The notes: a model not told the origin generated them from the sequence alone. A stretch of DNA of 64,000 nt from Tenacibaculum sp. SG-28 (GCF_002954385.1 NZ_MQVY01000004.1:1-64000), one strand, 5' to 3'. Shown: positions 8,928 to 17,928, counted from the stretch's first letter. Numbers and translations: made by a program.

Positions 8928-10028
8928 GTGCTACTGATTAGTGTATCTGTTCTTTTCAGCTTAAAAAAAGCTAAAAATTATCCTATGGATGATAGCCTAT
9001 CTGAAAAAATGGATGAAATTCTTAAAAATCATATTGAAGAAGATGATTATCAAGGAGCTGTTCTTGTCGCAAAAGATGGGAAGATACTTTTTAACAAAGC
9101 ATATGGTTTTGCAAATAGAGAAAATAAAATAAAAAATACTACGAAAACTCAATTCTTAATTGGTTCTCTAACAAAATCTTTCGTAGCAGTCTCTGTATTG
9201 CAATTAGTAGAAGATGGGTTGTTAGATTTAAACGAACCAATTCGAACCTATATTCCTGAACTCAAAGAAGACCTAGGAAAAGATTTAACACTTCATATTC
9301 TTCTAAAACATCAATCTGGTTTTGCGCCTCATTTAGAGAGAATTACCAACTTCGAGGACAAAGATGTATGTTCTCAGGAAATCATTGAAATCATAAATAC
9401 TTCTTCGCTTTTATTTAAGCCTACAACTAAATATCAGTATTCTAATCTAAATTATACACTATCTGCAATAGCCATCGAGAAGGTTACAGGTAAATCATAT
9501 GCCCAAGTTCTTCAAGAAAGATCCTTCACGCCACTAGAAATGAATCATTCTGGAGTTGAAAGAAAACATAACAAACCTAAGAACCGAGCAAAAGGCTATC
9601 GAAAAACAAGCTTTGGAATTACAAATGATGAAAATATTGTCTCTTACGCATTAGGTTCTGGAGATATATTCTCCACTGTTGAAGATTTATATAAGTGGGA
9701 CCAAGCCTTGTATACTAATACTTTATTATCTGATAAAAGTATCGCTCTACTTTTTGATGGAGAAAATTCTAAATTAGGGAATTACAGTTATGGTTTTCGT
9801 ATTACAGAATATCAAAGAGGAAAAGGTAATCGTAATGGTACTTTAATGCGGCACGGAGGAACTATGGATGGATTTATGTCTAATCTACATAGGTATTCTG
9901 ACGATAATTTAACGGTGATCATATTGGGTAACATGAGAACTTTTCCAATACGAAAAATGACACGTGAATTAAAAGAGATAGTATTGGATTTAAAACCTGA
10001 AGATCGATTGAATTCGAAACTTGAATAA
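8928..10028 (+). CDS. Serine hydrolase of the beta-lactamase/esterase family, with a disrupted start
   Basis: The open frame starts at GTG 8928 and gives 366 residues. Motifs are SxxK (S80, K83, GSLTKSF), YxN (Y171, N173, YSNLNY) and HGG (309-311, RHGGTMDG). A more natural start is ATG 8903: with seven instead of eight A residues in the run at 8907-8914 it reads MNKKIFPIVLLIS straight into this frame and makes a complete export signal. The run therefore holds an extra base, either a sequencing error or a slippage switch. The protein differs strongly from its neighbour at 7628. Confidence 0.85.
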   Translation: MLLISVSVLFSLKKAKNYPMDDSLSEKMDEILKNHIEEDDYQGAVLVAKDGKILFNKAYGFANRENKIKNTTKTQFLIGSLTKSFVAVSVLQLVEDGLLDLNEPIRTYIPELKEDLGKDLTLHILLKHQSGFAPHLERITNFEDKDVCSQEIIEIINTSSLLFKPTTKYQYSNLNYTLSAIAIEKVTGKSYAQVLQERSFTPLEMNHSGVERKHNKPKNRAKGYRKTSFGITNDENIVSYALGSGDIFSTVEDLYKWDQALYTNTLLSDKSIALLFDGENSKLGNYSYGFRITEYQRGKGNRNGTLMRHGGTMDGFMSNLHRYSDDNLTVIILGNMRTFPIRKMTRELKEIVLDLKPEDRLNSKLE

Positions 10029-10030
10029 TA

Positions 10031-10175
10031 AAATTGCATACCAAATCTTACATAATTTATGGTTTTTACTTGCCTACTTAAGAGAGTTCTCTCGTATTTT
10101 TTATTCAATTTATTTTTTCTAAATTAGATTGGTAAACCGCGCAGGAAAGTATAGATAAACCGTTATGCAACGTTT
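10031..10175 (+). repeat. attC-like recombination hairpin, site 9 (long class)
   Basis: The left end TTGCATACC (10034-10042) pairs with GTTATGCAA (10162-10170), with one mismatch. The inner left segment ACCAAATCTTACATAA pairs partly with GTATAGATAAACC. A 100-nt loop contains TTCTAAATTAGATTGG, similar to the loops of sites 3 and 11, and a palindrome AGAGAGTTCTCTC. Confidence 0.6.
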
Positions 10176-10311
10176 TAAAAAACAAGGAATGGATATTAAT
10201 ATAATGAAATAGAAAAAAGGTGATTGCAATTAAAGATGGTCTAAAAAAACCATTATTTAGCTTTGAAATTTTTAATGATATTAAAATTATTGACACTTAA
10301 ATTTGACATAT

Positions 10312-10352
10312 AATATCGCAACAAATCGTATACAAAAACGCTAAAATCAAGA
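10312..10352 (+). repeat. Right half of an attC-like site, site 10
   Basis: The segment with GCAACAAATCGTATAC then AAAAACGCT aligns with the right arm of site 4 (CAACAAAGCTTATACAC then AAAACGTTG). No corresponding left arm lies upstream; 10176-10311 holds only a 26-codon open stretch and AT-rich DNA. The remnant suggests an imprecise deletion that removed the end of the preceding cassette. Confidence 0.4.
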
Positions 10353-10354
10353 TT

Positions 10355-11809
10355 ATGAAAAACTTTCTACTTATACTATCATTTATTTCTCTTTTTAGTT
10401 GTCATCAAAAAAAAACCGAGGAAAATAGTACTAAAATTGCAGTCCTCAAAAAAAAGAAAAGTGAAAAGAGAAACGAAGTCTATATTAGCGTATATGACAC
10501 CATAAGCTCTTTTTTTACAAATCTTTGGTTAAACGAAATGCAGGCTATGCCTGATATGGTATATCTCGGACAAAAAGAAGCTAGAACCTCCATAACCGTG
10601 CCAACAGAAAATTCAATTGGTATTAAAGGAGGTGACTTAAAAAACATGATATTTTATAGCTTAAAACTAGAAAAAGGAGATAGTCTTTTAATAAATACGA
10701 GAAATTTATCTGTTAACAAATCGAAAAAAGCTAAATATCCAATTTTCAATATTCCGAACAGTACTAGAACTTGGAGTGAAATAAACTGGGATTATATTTT
10801 ATACAAAAAAAATATTCGTACCGCAGCAATAGTAATTGATGAATCAGATTATATTAGAGGTAGTACCTTAGATTGGGAAAAAATTTATTTCAATTCTATT
10901 ACACTATTAGATAGTCTAAAAGCCGTTAATAGCATTTCAAATGAATTCTACCATACTAAAAAAATTAACCAAAAACTGGGGTTTGCAAACTATACATTAA
11001 GAGTAGCTAAAAATCAAAATACAGAATTAGATATTGATAGTTTAGATATTACAATAAATGACGAAGAATTATTACGTAATGAAACCTATATACTCTTTTT
11101 AAAAAACCTTGTTCGATATAAATATTTTAGAAAAAATAAAAGAGTTAAGCCTTCCATTAAATTTGATTTTATTAATGAGGAAGAAACGTTTTTAAGTGAT
11201 GCTTCAAAACAGTTTTTATTGAATGCATATCTGAGGGAAATATATACGAAAGAAAAATTTAAATTTGAAAAATACGCAATAAAGTTTAACGATATAACTA
11301 ACAATGATTCGTTAAGAAACAAATGGTCATTATTTATTGCTGAGTATAAAGTGAATCGAGAAAAGTTAAATGCAAGTAACAGAACTATTGGGATTTTAAC
11401 CAATCTGGTTAATGATAATCAATTGAAGTTCGAAGACGTACTTTCAAAAAATAAAGGTAAAATTGTCTTGGTGGATTTTTGGGCAAGTTGGTGTCTACCT
11501 TGCCGACAAGAACTACCTCTTTTAAAAAACTTAAAATCAAAGTTTAGCGAGAAGGACCTTCAAGTTATAGAAATATCAATTGACAAAGAATACGCTTCTT
11601 GGGTTAGCGCTTCAAAATTAGAAAATCTTTCCAATGAAGAAGATAGTTACATCATTACAAATTGGGAAAAATCCAGTCTTTATAAAAACTATAACATCAA
11701 AACTATTCCAAGATATTTACTTTTTGGCCGAGATGGCAAAATCATTGATGCAAATGCACCAAGACCAAGTCAAATAGAACTGACAGAACTAATAAAGGGC
11801 AGCATATAA
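10355..11809 (+). CDS. TlpA-type thioredoxin lipoprotein
   Basis: 484 residues. There is a signal peptide with a lipobox (LFSC, C16), a long helical N-terminal domain of about 340 residues, and a C-terminal thioredoxin-like domain. The redox motif is WCLPC (C380, C383, in DFWASWCLPCRQELP), and the cis-proline segment is KTIPRYLLF. TlpA-like proteins act in the periplasm as disulfide reductases. The N-terminal domain is of the kind often seen in Bacteroidota TlpA lipoproteins. The gene is 3 nt after the half-site at 10312. Its function within the array is unknown. Confidence 0.85.
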   Translation: MKNFLLILSFISLFSCHQKKTEENSTKIAVLKKKKSEKRNEVYISVYDTISSFFTNLWLNEMQAMPDMVYLGQKEARTSITVPTENSIGIKGGDLKNMIFYSLKLEKGDSLLINTRNLSVNKSKKAKYPIFNIPNSTRTWSEINWDYILYKKNIRTAAIVIDESDYIRGSTLDWEKIYFNSITLLDSLKAVNSISNEFYHTKKINQKLGFANYTLRVAKNQNTELDIDSLDITINDEELLRNETYILFLKNLVRYKYFRKNKRVKPSIKFDFINEEETFLSDASKQFLLNAYLREIYTKEKFKFEKYAIKFNDITNNDSLRNKWSLFIAEYKVNREKLNASNRTIGILTNLVNDNQLKFEDVLSKNKGKIVLVDFWASWCLPCRQELPLLKNLKSKFSEKDLQVIEISIDKEYASWVSASKLENLSNEEDSYIITNWEKSSLYKNYNIKTIPRYLLFGRDGKIIDANAPRPSQIELTELIKGSI

Positions 11810-11956
11810 CAAAATATAAAATAGAAGTTTTGGTGTGTAAACAAAAGATAAACAGTGAAATTTAAAAATGAGACTTGTGAATAAACCGAAAATAATTTTT
11901 TAATTTATATACTGCGATATTTATACAAAATGATGTAAAACATTGGACCAAATATT

Positions 11957-12343
11957 ATGGGAATTGAAAATACAGAACTATTACTAAATAAGTTTGATTA
12001 TAAATTTGAAAAGAAAAATAATAAAATAATAGTCAAATTGGATTTTGCTCAGAGAATAATAATTGACTTTTCTGATCCAAAAAAAATAAAAATAACGGAC
12101 AGACTAGTCGGCTGGAATTTCTTGACAGGACTTATCGAAATGAGTTTAAAAAGTGCTACTCTTATCAATTTTATTGCTGTTTTAATTACGACCTTTTTAT
12201 TGGTGTACTTTGACATAAAATACAGCGAACTGAATTTTATGTTCTTCTTTTTAGTAGCGATATTTTGGGAACTTTTTTGGACAATATTTTACCTAGTCAA
12301 AATGGAAAATATGAAAGGGATCTTAACAAGTTGGAATGGATAA
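11957..12343 (+). CDS. Small membrane protein, family unknown
   Basis: 128 residues. The first 60 are soluble and beta-rich (IIVKLDFAQRIIIDF), followed by two hydrophobic helices at about 68-86 and 93-113. There is no signal peptide. The start is ATG 11957. The preceding spacer (11810-11956) contains a degraded right-arm-like segment (ACTGCGATATTTATAC then AACATTGG) but no pairing left arm. Confidence 0.6.
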   Translation: MGIENTELLLNKFDYKFEKKNNKIIVKLDFAQRIIIDFSDPKKIKITDRLVGWNFLTGLIEMSLKSATLINFIAVLITTFLLVYFDIKYSELNFMFFFLVAIFWELFWTIFYLVKMENMKGILTSWNG

Positions 12344-12503
12344 TATAACGCTTTTAAAAAATTCTTTTAGAAAACCGTTTAAAAATTGCTAATGTAAAGT
12401 TTATGAACTAAAATTTGCCTTCTTTTTTGCTTGGTTTCTATTTTCTAAATTCGACTTTAAAATTAAGCAACCAATCTTGCACAAAACTATTAGATGTAAT
12501 TTG
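12341..12503 (+). repeat. Degenerate attC-like hairpin, site 11 (long class)
   Basis: TTGCTAAT (12387-12394) pairs with ATTAAGCAA (12462-12470) with one bulge. The loop holds the recurring stretch CCTTCTTTTTTGCTTGG...CTAAATTCGACTTTAAA, as in site 3. The right arm is GCACAAAACTATTAGATG. The arm triplets have drifted from AAC/GTT. Confidence 0.5.
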
Positions 12504-12574
12504 TGAAAAATTGTAACAAAAAGAAGCAATAAGATACAAATAGAAAAACTATTTCTAATTAATAAAAATAAATA

Positions 12575-12943
12575 ATGAAAAATTTAATTTTAGTTTTGCT
12601 AAGTATTACAACTTTAAGTTGTGTAAAAACCGAGGCGGGTAAAACCACTTATTCAACAAGTTCTGAAAAAGCATTTTTAATAATCACTGAAAACACAACA
12701 AAAGACGAGCTTATCAAAATAGCAGCTGAATTTAAACTTTTGAGAAACATTGATATTGATTTTTCTGAAACCACATTTTATAAAAACGGTAAAGTGAAAA
12801 ACTTGAATTTAGAAGTTGATTGCAATGATGGTTATAAAGGTTTTGCAAAAAATTTCGGTACTACTTTCAGTATAAATAATTGTGGTTTTGAAAGAGACTA
12901 CAACGAGGATGCTGAAATTCCATGGAGTATTGGTTCTCTGTAA
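12575..12943 (+). CDS. Small lipoprotein with a BlaR1/M56-tail-like domain
   Basis: 122 residues with a signal peptide and lipobox cysteine at residue 16 (TTLSC). The body (FLIITENTTKDELIKIAAE... then NGKVKNLNLEVDCNDG) resembles the small beta-alpha-beta domain found at the C-terminus of many Bacteroidota M56/BlaR1-type peptidases, in which residues of the form 'NTTDxEL' open a helix. This resemblance is from memory of the family pattern and is an inference. Cassette content is a single gene. Confidence 0.65.
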   Translation: MKNLILVLLSITTLSCVKTEAGKTTYSTSSEKAFLIITENTTKDELIKIAAEFKLLRNIDIDFSETTFYKNGKVKNLNLEVDCNDGYKGFAKNFGTTFSINNCGFERDYNEDAEIPWSIGSL

Positions 12944-13138
12944 AAAAAAAACTGCTTCATCAACCTAGAACTATATAATAACCTAGCTTTGTGATTGTGT
13001 TTAATAGGGTTAAACAAACTCTAAACATATTGCAAATGTTAATTTCCAAATTGAGTTATTCTCAAAATAGTGTGGAATTTGATATTTTTATGAGACCATT
13101 TGGAAATATTTAGACCTTAGAAATAAAGAAATAACAAA

Positions 13139-14461
13139 ATGATTAAAACAATCTTAATAATCTTTTTGACCTTTTCAATAAGTCAAATCGGAAGTGCTCA
13201 AAGTAGCTTTGACAACACTAAGTTAGACAACTATTTCAATGCTCTCGAACAAAACAATAAGTTTATGGGAAGTGTTGCAGTATCCAATAACGGAGAGGTT
13301 ATATACACAAAATCAGTTGGATTTGCAGATGTCGAAAACAATGTTAAAGCTACCGATATCTCTAAATATAGGATTGGCTCAATTTCTAAAACATTTACTG
13401 CAGTTTTAATACTAAAAGCAGTTGAGGAAAAAAAAATAAACCTAAGCCAAACTATTGACAAATGGTTTCCGACATTTAAAAATTCCAAAAAGATAACCAT
13501 AGAACATTTGCTAAGACACAGAAGTGGTATACATAACTTCACCAACGATAAAGATTACCTGACTTGGAACACAACACCAAAGACAGAAGAAAAAATGGTT
13601 GAAATTATTGCAAAAGGAGGAAGTGACTTCAACCCCAATAGTAAAGCAGAATACAGCAACTCAAATTTTGTGTTATTAACCTATATTCTTGAAAAAATAT
13701 ATGGAAATCCCTACCCTACCATACTCGAAAAATATATTTCGAACCCAATTGGGTTGTCAAACACATATGTTTTTGGCAAAATCAATACGAATAATAATGA
13801 ATCTAAATCATACAGATTTGCAGGGACTTGGAAAGTAGAGCCTGAAACCGATTTTACTGTTCCATTAGGTGCAGGTGCGATAATTTCTACTTCAATTGAC
13901 TTGACAAAATTTTCAGATGCTTTATTTGACGGTAAACTTTTGAAAAGTGAAAGTCTTAAAATGATGAAAACCATTAAAGATGGTTTCGGAATTGGTTTAT
14001 TTGAAATTCCTTTCTACAGAAGTGTTGGTTTCGGACACACAGGCGGAATAGATGGTTTTAGTTCAGTTTATTCACATTTTCCAGACGACAATATTTCATA
14101 TGCTTTGGTTTCTAACGGAACTAATATGAATAATAATGATATTTCTATTGCAGTTTTAAGTGCGGTTTACGATAGGCCATACGATATTCCTGTTTTCACA
14201 ACATACAACGTAACTTCTGAAGACTTAGACAAGTATTTAGGGGTGTATTCTTCAAAACAAATTGCGTTGAAAATTACAATAACTAAAGACGGAAATACCT
14301 TAATTGCACAAGGTACAGGACAGCCAGCATTTCCTCTTGATGCAACCGGCAAAGATAAATTTAAGTTTGATCAAGCAGGTGCAAAATTTGAATTTAGCAC
14401 ATCAAACAAGAAGATGCTATTATATCAAGGAGGTGGACGAATTGAATTTACGAGAGAATAA
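13139..14461 (+). CDS. Serine hydrolase of the beta-lactamase family with C-terminal beta domain
   Basis: 440 residues. It carries a cleavable signal peptide (ending SAQS), the hydrolase domain with SxxK (S81, K84, GSISKTF), YxN (Y172, N174, EYSNSNF) and HTG (300-302, GHTGGIDGF), then a C-terminal beta-rich domain from about residue 355 (DLDKYLGVYSS...) of the DUF3471-like type often attached to these enzymes. It is a likely periplasmic esterase or peptidase. It is the third unrelated member of this superfamily in the array. The leader (13045-13110) contains TTTCCAAAT and ATTTGGAAA as an inverted pair. Confidence 0.9.
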   Translation: MIKTILIIFLTFSISQIGSAQSSFDNTKLDNYFNALEQNNKFMGSVAVSNNGEVIYTKSVGFADVENNVKATDISKYRIGSISKTFTAVLILKAVEEKKINLSQTIDKWFPTFKNSKKITIEHLLRHRSGIHNFTNDKDYLTWNTTPKTEEKMVEIIAKGGSDFNPNSKAEYSNSNFVLLTYILEKIYGNPYPTILEKYISNPIGLSNTYVFGKINTNNNESKSYRFAGTWKVEPETDFTVPLGAGAIISTSIDLTKFSDALFDGKLLKSESLKMMKTIKDGFGIGLFEIPFYRSVGFGHTGGIDGFSSVYSHFPDDNISYALVSNGTNMNNNDISIAVLSAVYDRPYDIPVFTTYNVTSEDLDKYLGVYSSKQIALKITITKDGNTLIAQGTGQPAFPLDATGKDKFKFDQAGAKFEFSTSNKKMLLYQGGGRIEFTRE

Positions 14462-14462
14462 A

Positions 14463-14542
14463 AAAACAGCACCCATCCTCGGGTATAGTTTATGTCATTT
14501 AGAATACGCGACATGCATTATACGTTTGACGTAATTAAAATT
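14463..14542 (+). repeat. attC-like hairpin, site 12 (short class)
   Basis: TATAGTTTATGTC (14484-14496) pairs with GACATGCATTATA (14510-14522) at 10 of 13 positions around a 13-nt loop. The right arm has GTT at 14524-14526. The left arm is poorly conserved (CACCCATCC). Confidence 0.5.
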
Positions 14543-14549
14543 AGAGAAT

Positions 14550-15335
14550 TTGAGAATATTTAGAATAGGAATACGAATTGGAAGTTATATTAAAAAATTC
14601 GGGTTAAATAAAGGATTTAAAATATATTATAATATTAAAACTAAAACATCAGGAATAATATCTATCTCTTTAAATAACATTGAACACTCCTTTAAAATTA
14701 GAAGTAAAACTAGTGATATTCCAATTTTTCAACAGGTATTTTTTAATGGAGAATATAATATTCCACTAGATTTTGAACCAAAAAATATTATTGATGCTGG
14801 AGCCAATATAGGTTTGGCAGCAATATTTTTCTCGAATAAGTATCCCAATGCTAAAATCATTTCTATTGAACCCGAAGCCTCTAATTTTCTTTTATTAGAG
14901 GAAAACACCAAACATTATGACAATATTACCCCTTTAAATAAAGCATTATCTAACATAAGTAATCAAGAATTATATGTTGTTGACAGAGGGTATGGAAATT
15001 CAGGATTTATGACTGAGTCTATTGAAAAATCTGGTAATAAAGATTCCGAATCTTCTGTTAAAGCAGTAACTGTAGATGATATCATGCATCAATATAACTA
15101 TGAATTTATTGATATTATTAAAATTGATATTGAAGGATATGAAAAAGAATTGTTTGAGAACAATACAGATAATTGGTTAAAGAATACCAAATGTCTTATA
15201 ATAGAATTACATGATAGGATGAAAAACGGGTGTTCTTCAAGTTTCTTTAGTGCAATTAGTAAACATGATTTTTCATTTATGCATCAAGGTGAAAACTTAG
15301 TTTTCATAAATAATAAAAAGTTACCTAGAAGATAA
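14550..15335 (+). CDS. FkbM family methyltransferase
   Basis: 261 residues, starting at TTG 14550; there is no ATG nearby. The SAM-binding motif I is IIDAGANIGLA (80-90), followed by the acidic strand end SIEPEAS. The FkbM signature IDIIKIDIEGYEKELF is near residue 190. Members O-methylate sugars, polyketides or other glycoconjugates; the acceptor cannot be predicted. It is the only gene of its cassette and the only sugar-modification-type enzyme in the array. Confidence 0.85.
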   Translation: MRIFRIGIRIGSYIKKFGLNKGFKIYYNIKTKTSGIISISLNNIEHSFKIRSKTSDIPIFQQVFFNGEYNIPLDFEPKNIIDAGANIGLAAIFFSNKYPNAKIISIEPEASNFLLLEENTKHYDNITPLNKALSNISNQELYVVDRGYGNSGFMTESIEKSGNKDSESSVKAVTVDDIMHQYNYEFIDIIKIDIEGYEKELFENNTDNWLKNTKCLIIELHDRMKNGCSSSFFSAISKHDFSFMHQGENLVFINNKKLPRR

Positions 15336-15408
15336 AATAAATTCTACTAAATTAGGGTTTATTCAAAGCTTTGTATAAGTTTATTAAACGTAAATTACAA
15401 TCCAACCA

Positions 15409-15840
15409 ATGAAACAAAATCTTGTCCTATCAATATTATTTTTATCATTCTCCATTCAATCTTTTTCACAAGAAAACAATGATTGTGATGAACCTATTTT
15501 TCCATATTTTGCAAGTGGAATTAACAGTCGAGTTGAAGGTGAAAATCCCGCTGTAAGGAAAGCTTTTGAGAAAATCCAACGTTCCGAAACCGGAATTAAA
15601 CCACAAAATGGCTTTATAACATTGAGATTAAATATCACTAAAACAGGAAAACTTTGTAATGTCGAGACATTCCAAATCGATCAAAATTATAAAAGCACTG
15701 AATTTAATAATGGTATGTTAATCAAGGAATTACAAGAAATTGCAATTGAACTTACAGACTGGAAGCGAGATAAAGGCTATAAAACATACAACCTAATTAG
15801 ACTCAAAATAAAAAACGGACGAATTGAAGAAATTTTTTAA
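15409..15840 (+). CDS. Secreted protein with TonB-C-like fold
   Basis: 143 residues with a cleavable signal peptide (SIQSFSQ). The mature part has the pattern of a TonB C-terminal-type domain (GFITLRLNITKTGKLCNVET, helix, then KTYNLIRLKIKNGRI). Two cysteines are available for a disulfide. Its stop overlaps the next gene by 17 nt, so the two are probably translated together. This is one of the few two-gene units in the array. Confidence 0.65.
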   Translation: MKQNLVLSILFLSFSIQSFSQENNDCDEPIFPYFASGINSRVEGENPAVRKAFEKIQRSETGIKPQNGFITLRLNITKTGKLCNVETFQIDQNYKSTEFNNGMLIKELQEIAIELTDWKRDKGYKTYNLIRLKIKNGRIEEIF

Positions 15841-16609
15841 ATATTTATTTATTGGATTAGGCTCCATAATTCTTACAGTAATCATATTTTTTAGTATTTG
15901 GTGGAAAACAAAATCCGATAAAGAAAAATCAAGATTAATGGTAGAATCTCGACAGTATGAAAAAGCCATTGAATATGATCGGGAAAATAGCGATGCATGG
16001 ATGGAACGTTCGGTTGCTTTTAATAAAGCAGGAGATTTTGAGAAAGGTTTTGAATATCTAAATAAAGCTGTTGAAATTGATCCAAAATTACATTTAGGTT
16101 ATAGAGGATGGATAAGGTTAAGAAAAATGCGAGACTTTGATAAAGCTCTTGAAGATTTTAATCGATTTGACAGTTTAACACCAAATTTCGTAGATGCCCC
16201 TTGGGGAGAAGATATCGATTTTTTAAGAGGTGAGTGCTATTTTGGAAAAGAAGAATACAAAAAGGCCATTCAATCTTTCAATTTAAATGTAAAATACAAT
16301 AAAGAAAATTTGGTAGATATTCATACGTTTATATATCTTGGATTATGCGAATATGAAACAGGTAATTATGAAAAAGCAATCACCGAATTTCAGCGAGCTT
16401 TAAAACAATCTGAATATACTCCTGAGGCTTATTTTGGCATCGCTAAATCTTATTATAAACTCGAGAAATTTGAAAAGGCTAAAGAGAATATTATAAAAGC
16501 GTTACAGAATATTGAATATAAGAGGGAGGATTCGTATAATGAATTTTTGAATGAAATTTACCTTTCTGAAATATTAGAATTTAAAAATAAAATTATAATA
16601 CTTAACTAA
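15824..16609 (+). CDS. Membrane-anchored tetratricopeptide repeat protein
   Basis: 261 residues from TTG 15824, inside the end of the upstream gene. An N-terminal membrane anchor (residues 8-27) is followed by five to six TPR units (for example AWMERSVAFNKAGDFEKGF, IYLGLCEYETGNYEKAI, AYFGIAKSYYKLEKFEKA). TPR proteins act as protein-protein scaffolds; the partner may be the co-translated secreted protein at 15409. The domain most likely faces the periplasm. Confidence 0.8.
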   Translation: MKKFFKYLFIGLGSIILTVIIFFSIWWKTKSDKEKSRLMVESRQYEKAIEYDRENSDAWMERSVAFNKAGDFEKGFEYLNKAVEIDPKLHLGYRGWIRLRKMRDFDKALEDFNRFDSLTPNFVDAPWGEDIDFLRGECYFGKEEYKKAIQSFNLNVKYNKENLVDIHTFIYLGLCEYETGNYEKAITEFQRALKQSEYTPEAYFGIAKSYYKLEKFEKAKENIIKALQNIEYKREDSYNEFLNEIYLSEILEFKNKIIILN

Positions 16610-16670
16610 TCACAACAACAGCTATACTTTATCGAAAAGAAGTTAAGCTAAACCGTTAACAGTTAAAAAC
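16605..16670 (+). repeat. attC-like hairpin, site 13 (short class)
   Basis: AAC is at 16614-16616 and GTT at 16655-16657. AGCTATACTT (16620-16629) pairs with AAGTTAAGCT (16640-16649) at 8 of 10 positions, with a 10-nt loop. Size and layout match site 1. Confidence 0.6.
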
Positions 16671-16683
16671 TAAAAATAAAAAA

Positions 16684-16818
16684 ATGATTAATAAACTAAC
16701 GGAAAAAGAAAAACTGAAAATAGTTTTATTTGTAGTAACATATATTGTTGCTTCAGCGATATTTTCGGATTGGGAAAAATTTAAAGCCGGATTATTTGGA
16801 CTAAGTCCAAATTTTTAA
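16684..16818 (+). CDS. Small single-pass membrane protein (44 residues)
   Basis: ATG 16684 opens a 44-codon frame. A charged N-terminus (KLTEKEKLK) precedes one membrane helix (IVLFVVTYIVASAIF) and a short tail with SDWEKFKAGLFG. Tails of this DWExFKxG form occur in other small Bacteroidota membrane proteins (from memory). It directly follows site 13, as expected for a one-gene cassette. The short length and lack of a family assignment limit confidence. Confidence 0.55.
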   Translation: MINKLTEKEKLKIVLFVVTYIVASAIFSDWEKFKAGLFGLSPNF

Positions 16819-16938
16819 TCTAATATTATATATATAACAGAATTTTTGGCTCTTTTGATATGCTATCGTGGCTATCGGAATTTAAAATTTTGTCAATTAA
16901 AAAGTTTAATACGTTTACTCAAATACCAAATGTAAAAT

Positions 16939-17190
16939 ATGAAAAATTTATTCTTTTACTACTTAACAATCTTATCACCTATTGTAGCACTAATATGGCT
17001 AAGTAGAACAGACTTAGTGAATCCAACACTATTTGTATTACTGTTATTTTTTTATGCTTTAATATTCAGAACTTATGTAGACGGAAAAAGACTATCAGAT
17101 AAAAATATAATCCCAAAAAAAGATATTTGGAAAATGATAATTCCTGGAAAACGGTTTGCGTATTTTAAAGAATTATACTTTGAAAAATAG
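16939..17190 (+). CDS. Small two-helix membrane protein
   Basis: 83 residues from ATG 16939. Two hydrophobic helices (about 5-20 and 28-45) are followed by a basic cytoplasmic tail (KKDIWKMIIPGKRFAYFKELYF). The family is not recognised. The spacer before it (16819-16938) has a weak pairing, CAGAATTTT with AAAATTTTG, that may be a worn hairpin site. Confidence 0.55.
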   Translation: MKNLFFYYLTILSPIVALIWLSRTDLVNPTLFVLLLFFYALIFRTYVDGKRLSDKNIIPKKDIWKMIIPGKRFAYFKELYFEK

Positions 17191-17435
17191 CACAAAAAGT
17201 AACTAACAACTAAATGAAAACAACGAGATGGTGAAATCTAAATTTACTGATATGAGTTGACTTTTTCAAAAACCAGGTTACAATTATCATAGCAGTTTCG
17301 AATGATTCGATTACATTCGAATCTACACGAAATTATAAGCTTTGGTGTTTAATCGGAAATCAGTATATGCACACCCATGAAATACGGTTATACAAGCCCG
17401 TTATAAATTTAAAAATAACATAAAAAACTAAAATT

Positions 17436-17774
17436 ATGAAAAAAGCATTGTTATCAGTGATAGGAATTCTGACAATATTGATTGTTTTTTCATTTTGTAG
17501 TTCAAACTTTAGTACCCAAAGAATTATAAAAATTACTTCCGAAAGTCAAAATGAGTTTGATATGGTTCAAAATGGAGTTATAACTAAAGGTATAAAAACA
17601 CCATATGAATTTATATTTTCTGAAAGAAAAGGTGATTTTATTTTCAAATCAAAAAATAACGATCAAGAACTCAAAATCAATGTTAATAGTAAATACGGAA
17701 ATTTAATTGTTGAATGGAATACGGTCGTTTTGAATGTTGAAAATAATGATGTAAAAATTTATGGAATGAATTAA
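17436..17774 (+). CDS. Small exported protein
   Basis: 112 residues. An N-terminal hydrophobic segment ends in FSFCSS, either a membrane anchor or a weak lipobox. The rest is beta-rich (FDMVQNGVITKGIKTPYEFIF..., NLIVEWNTVVLNV). The pattern recalls small PEGA-like or carrier-like beta domains, but no family is claimed. Just after the stop, CGTAATATA and TATATTTACG form a stem with an AAGG loop that could serve as a terminator. The upstream gap 17191-17435 shows a palindrome around TTCGAAT but no clear site. Confidence 0.6.
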   Translation: MKKALLSVIGILTILIVFSFCSSNFSTQRIIKITSESQNEFDMVQNGVITKGIKTPYEFIFSERKGDFIFKSKNNDQELKINVNSKYGNLIVEWNTVVLNVENNDVKIYGMN

Positions 17775-17928
17775 GACTGGCTTCGTAATATAAAGGTATA
17801 TTTACGTTCTTGCCAAATTCTAAAAATACTTGCTGATTTTTGATTTAATGTATACAAGTTAAGTCAAGCGCTAACCCATGTAATTATTCATATTCGAGGC
17901 CATTTTAAATAATTAAAATTATAAATAA

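Noticed and set aside
13045-13110. Inverted pair TTTCCAAAT / ATTTGGAAA as another cassette site
   Set aside because: It lacks AAC/GTT arm triplets and matching cassette ends; it may be an operator or a chance pair in AT-rich DNA.
7628-14461. Annotating the three serine hydrolases as antibiotic-resistance beta-lactamases
   Set aside because: They share the SxxK/YxN fold but have HGG or HTG in place of KTG, which points to esterase or peptidase-type members.
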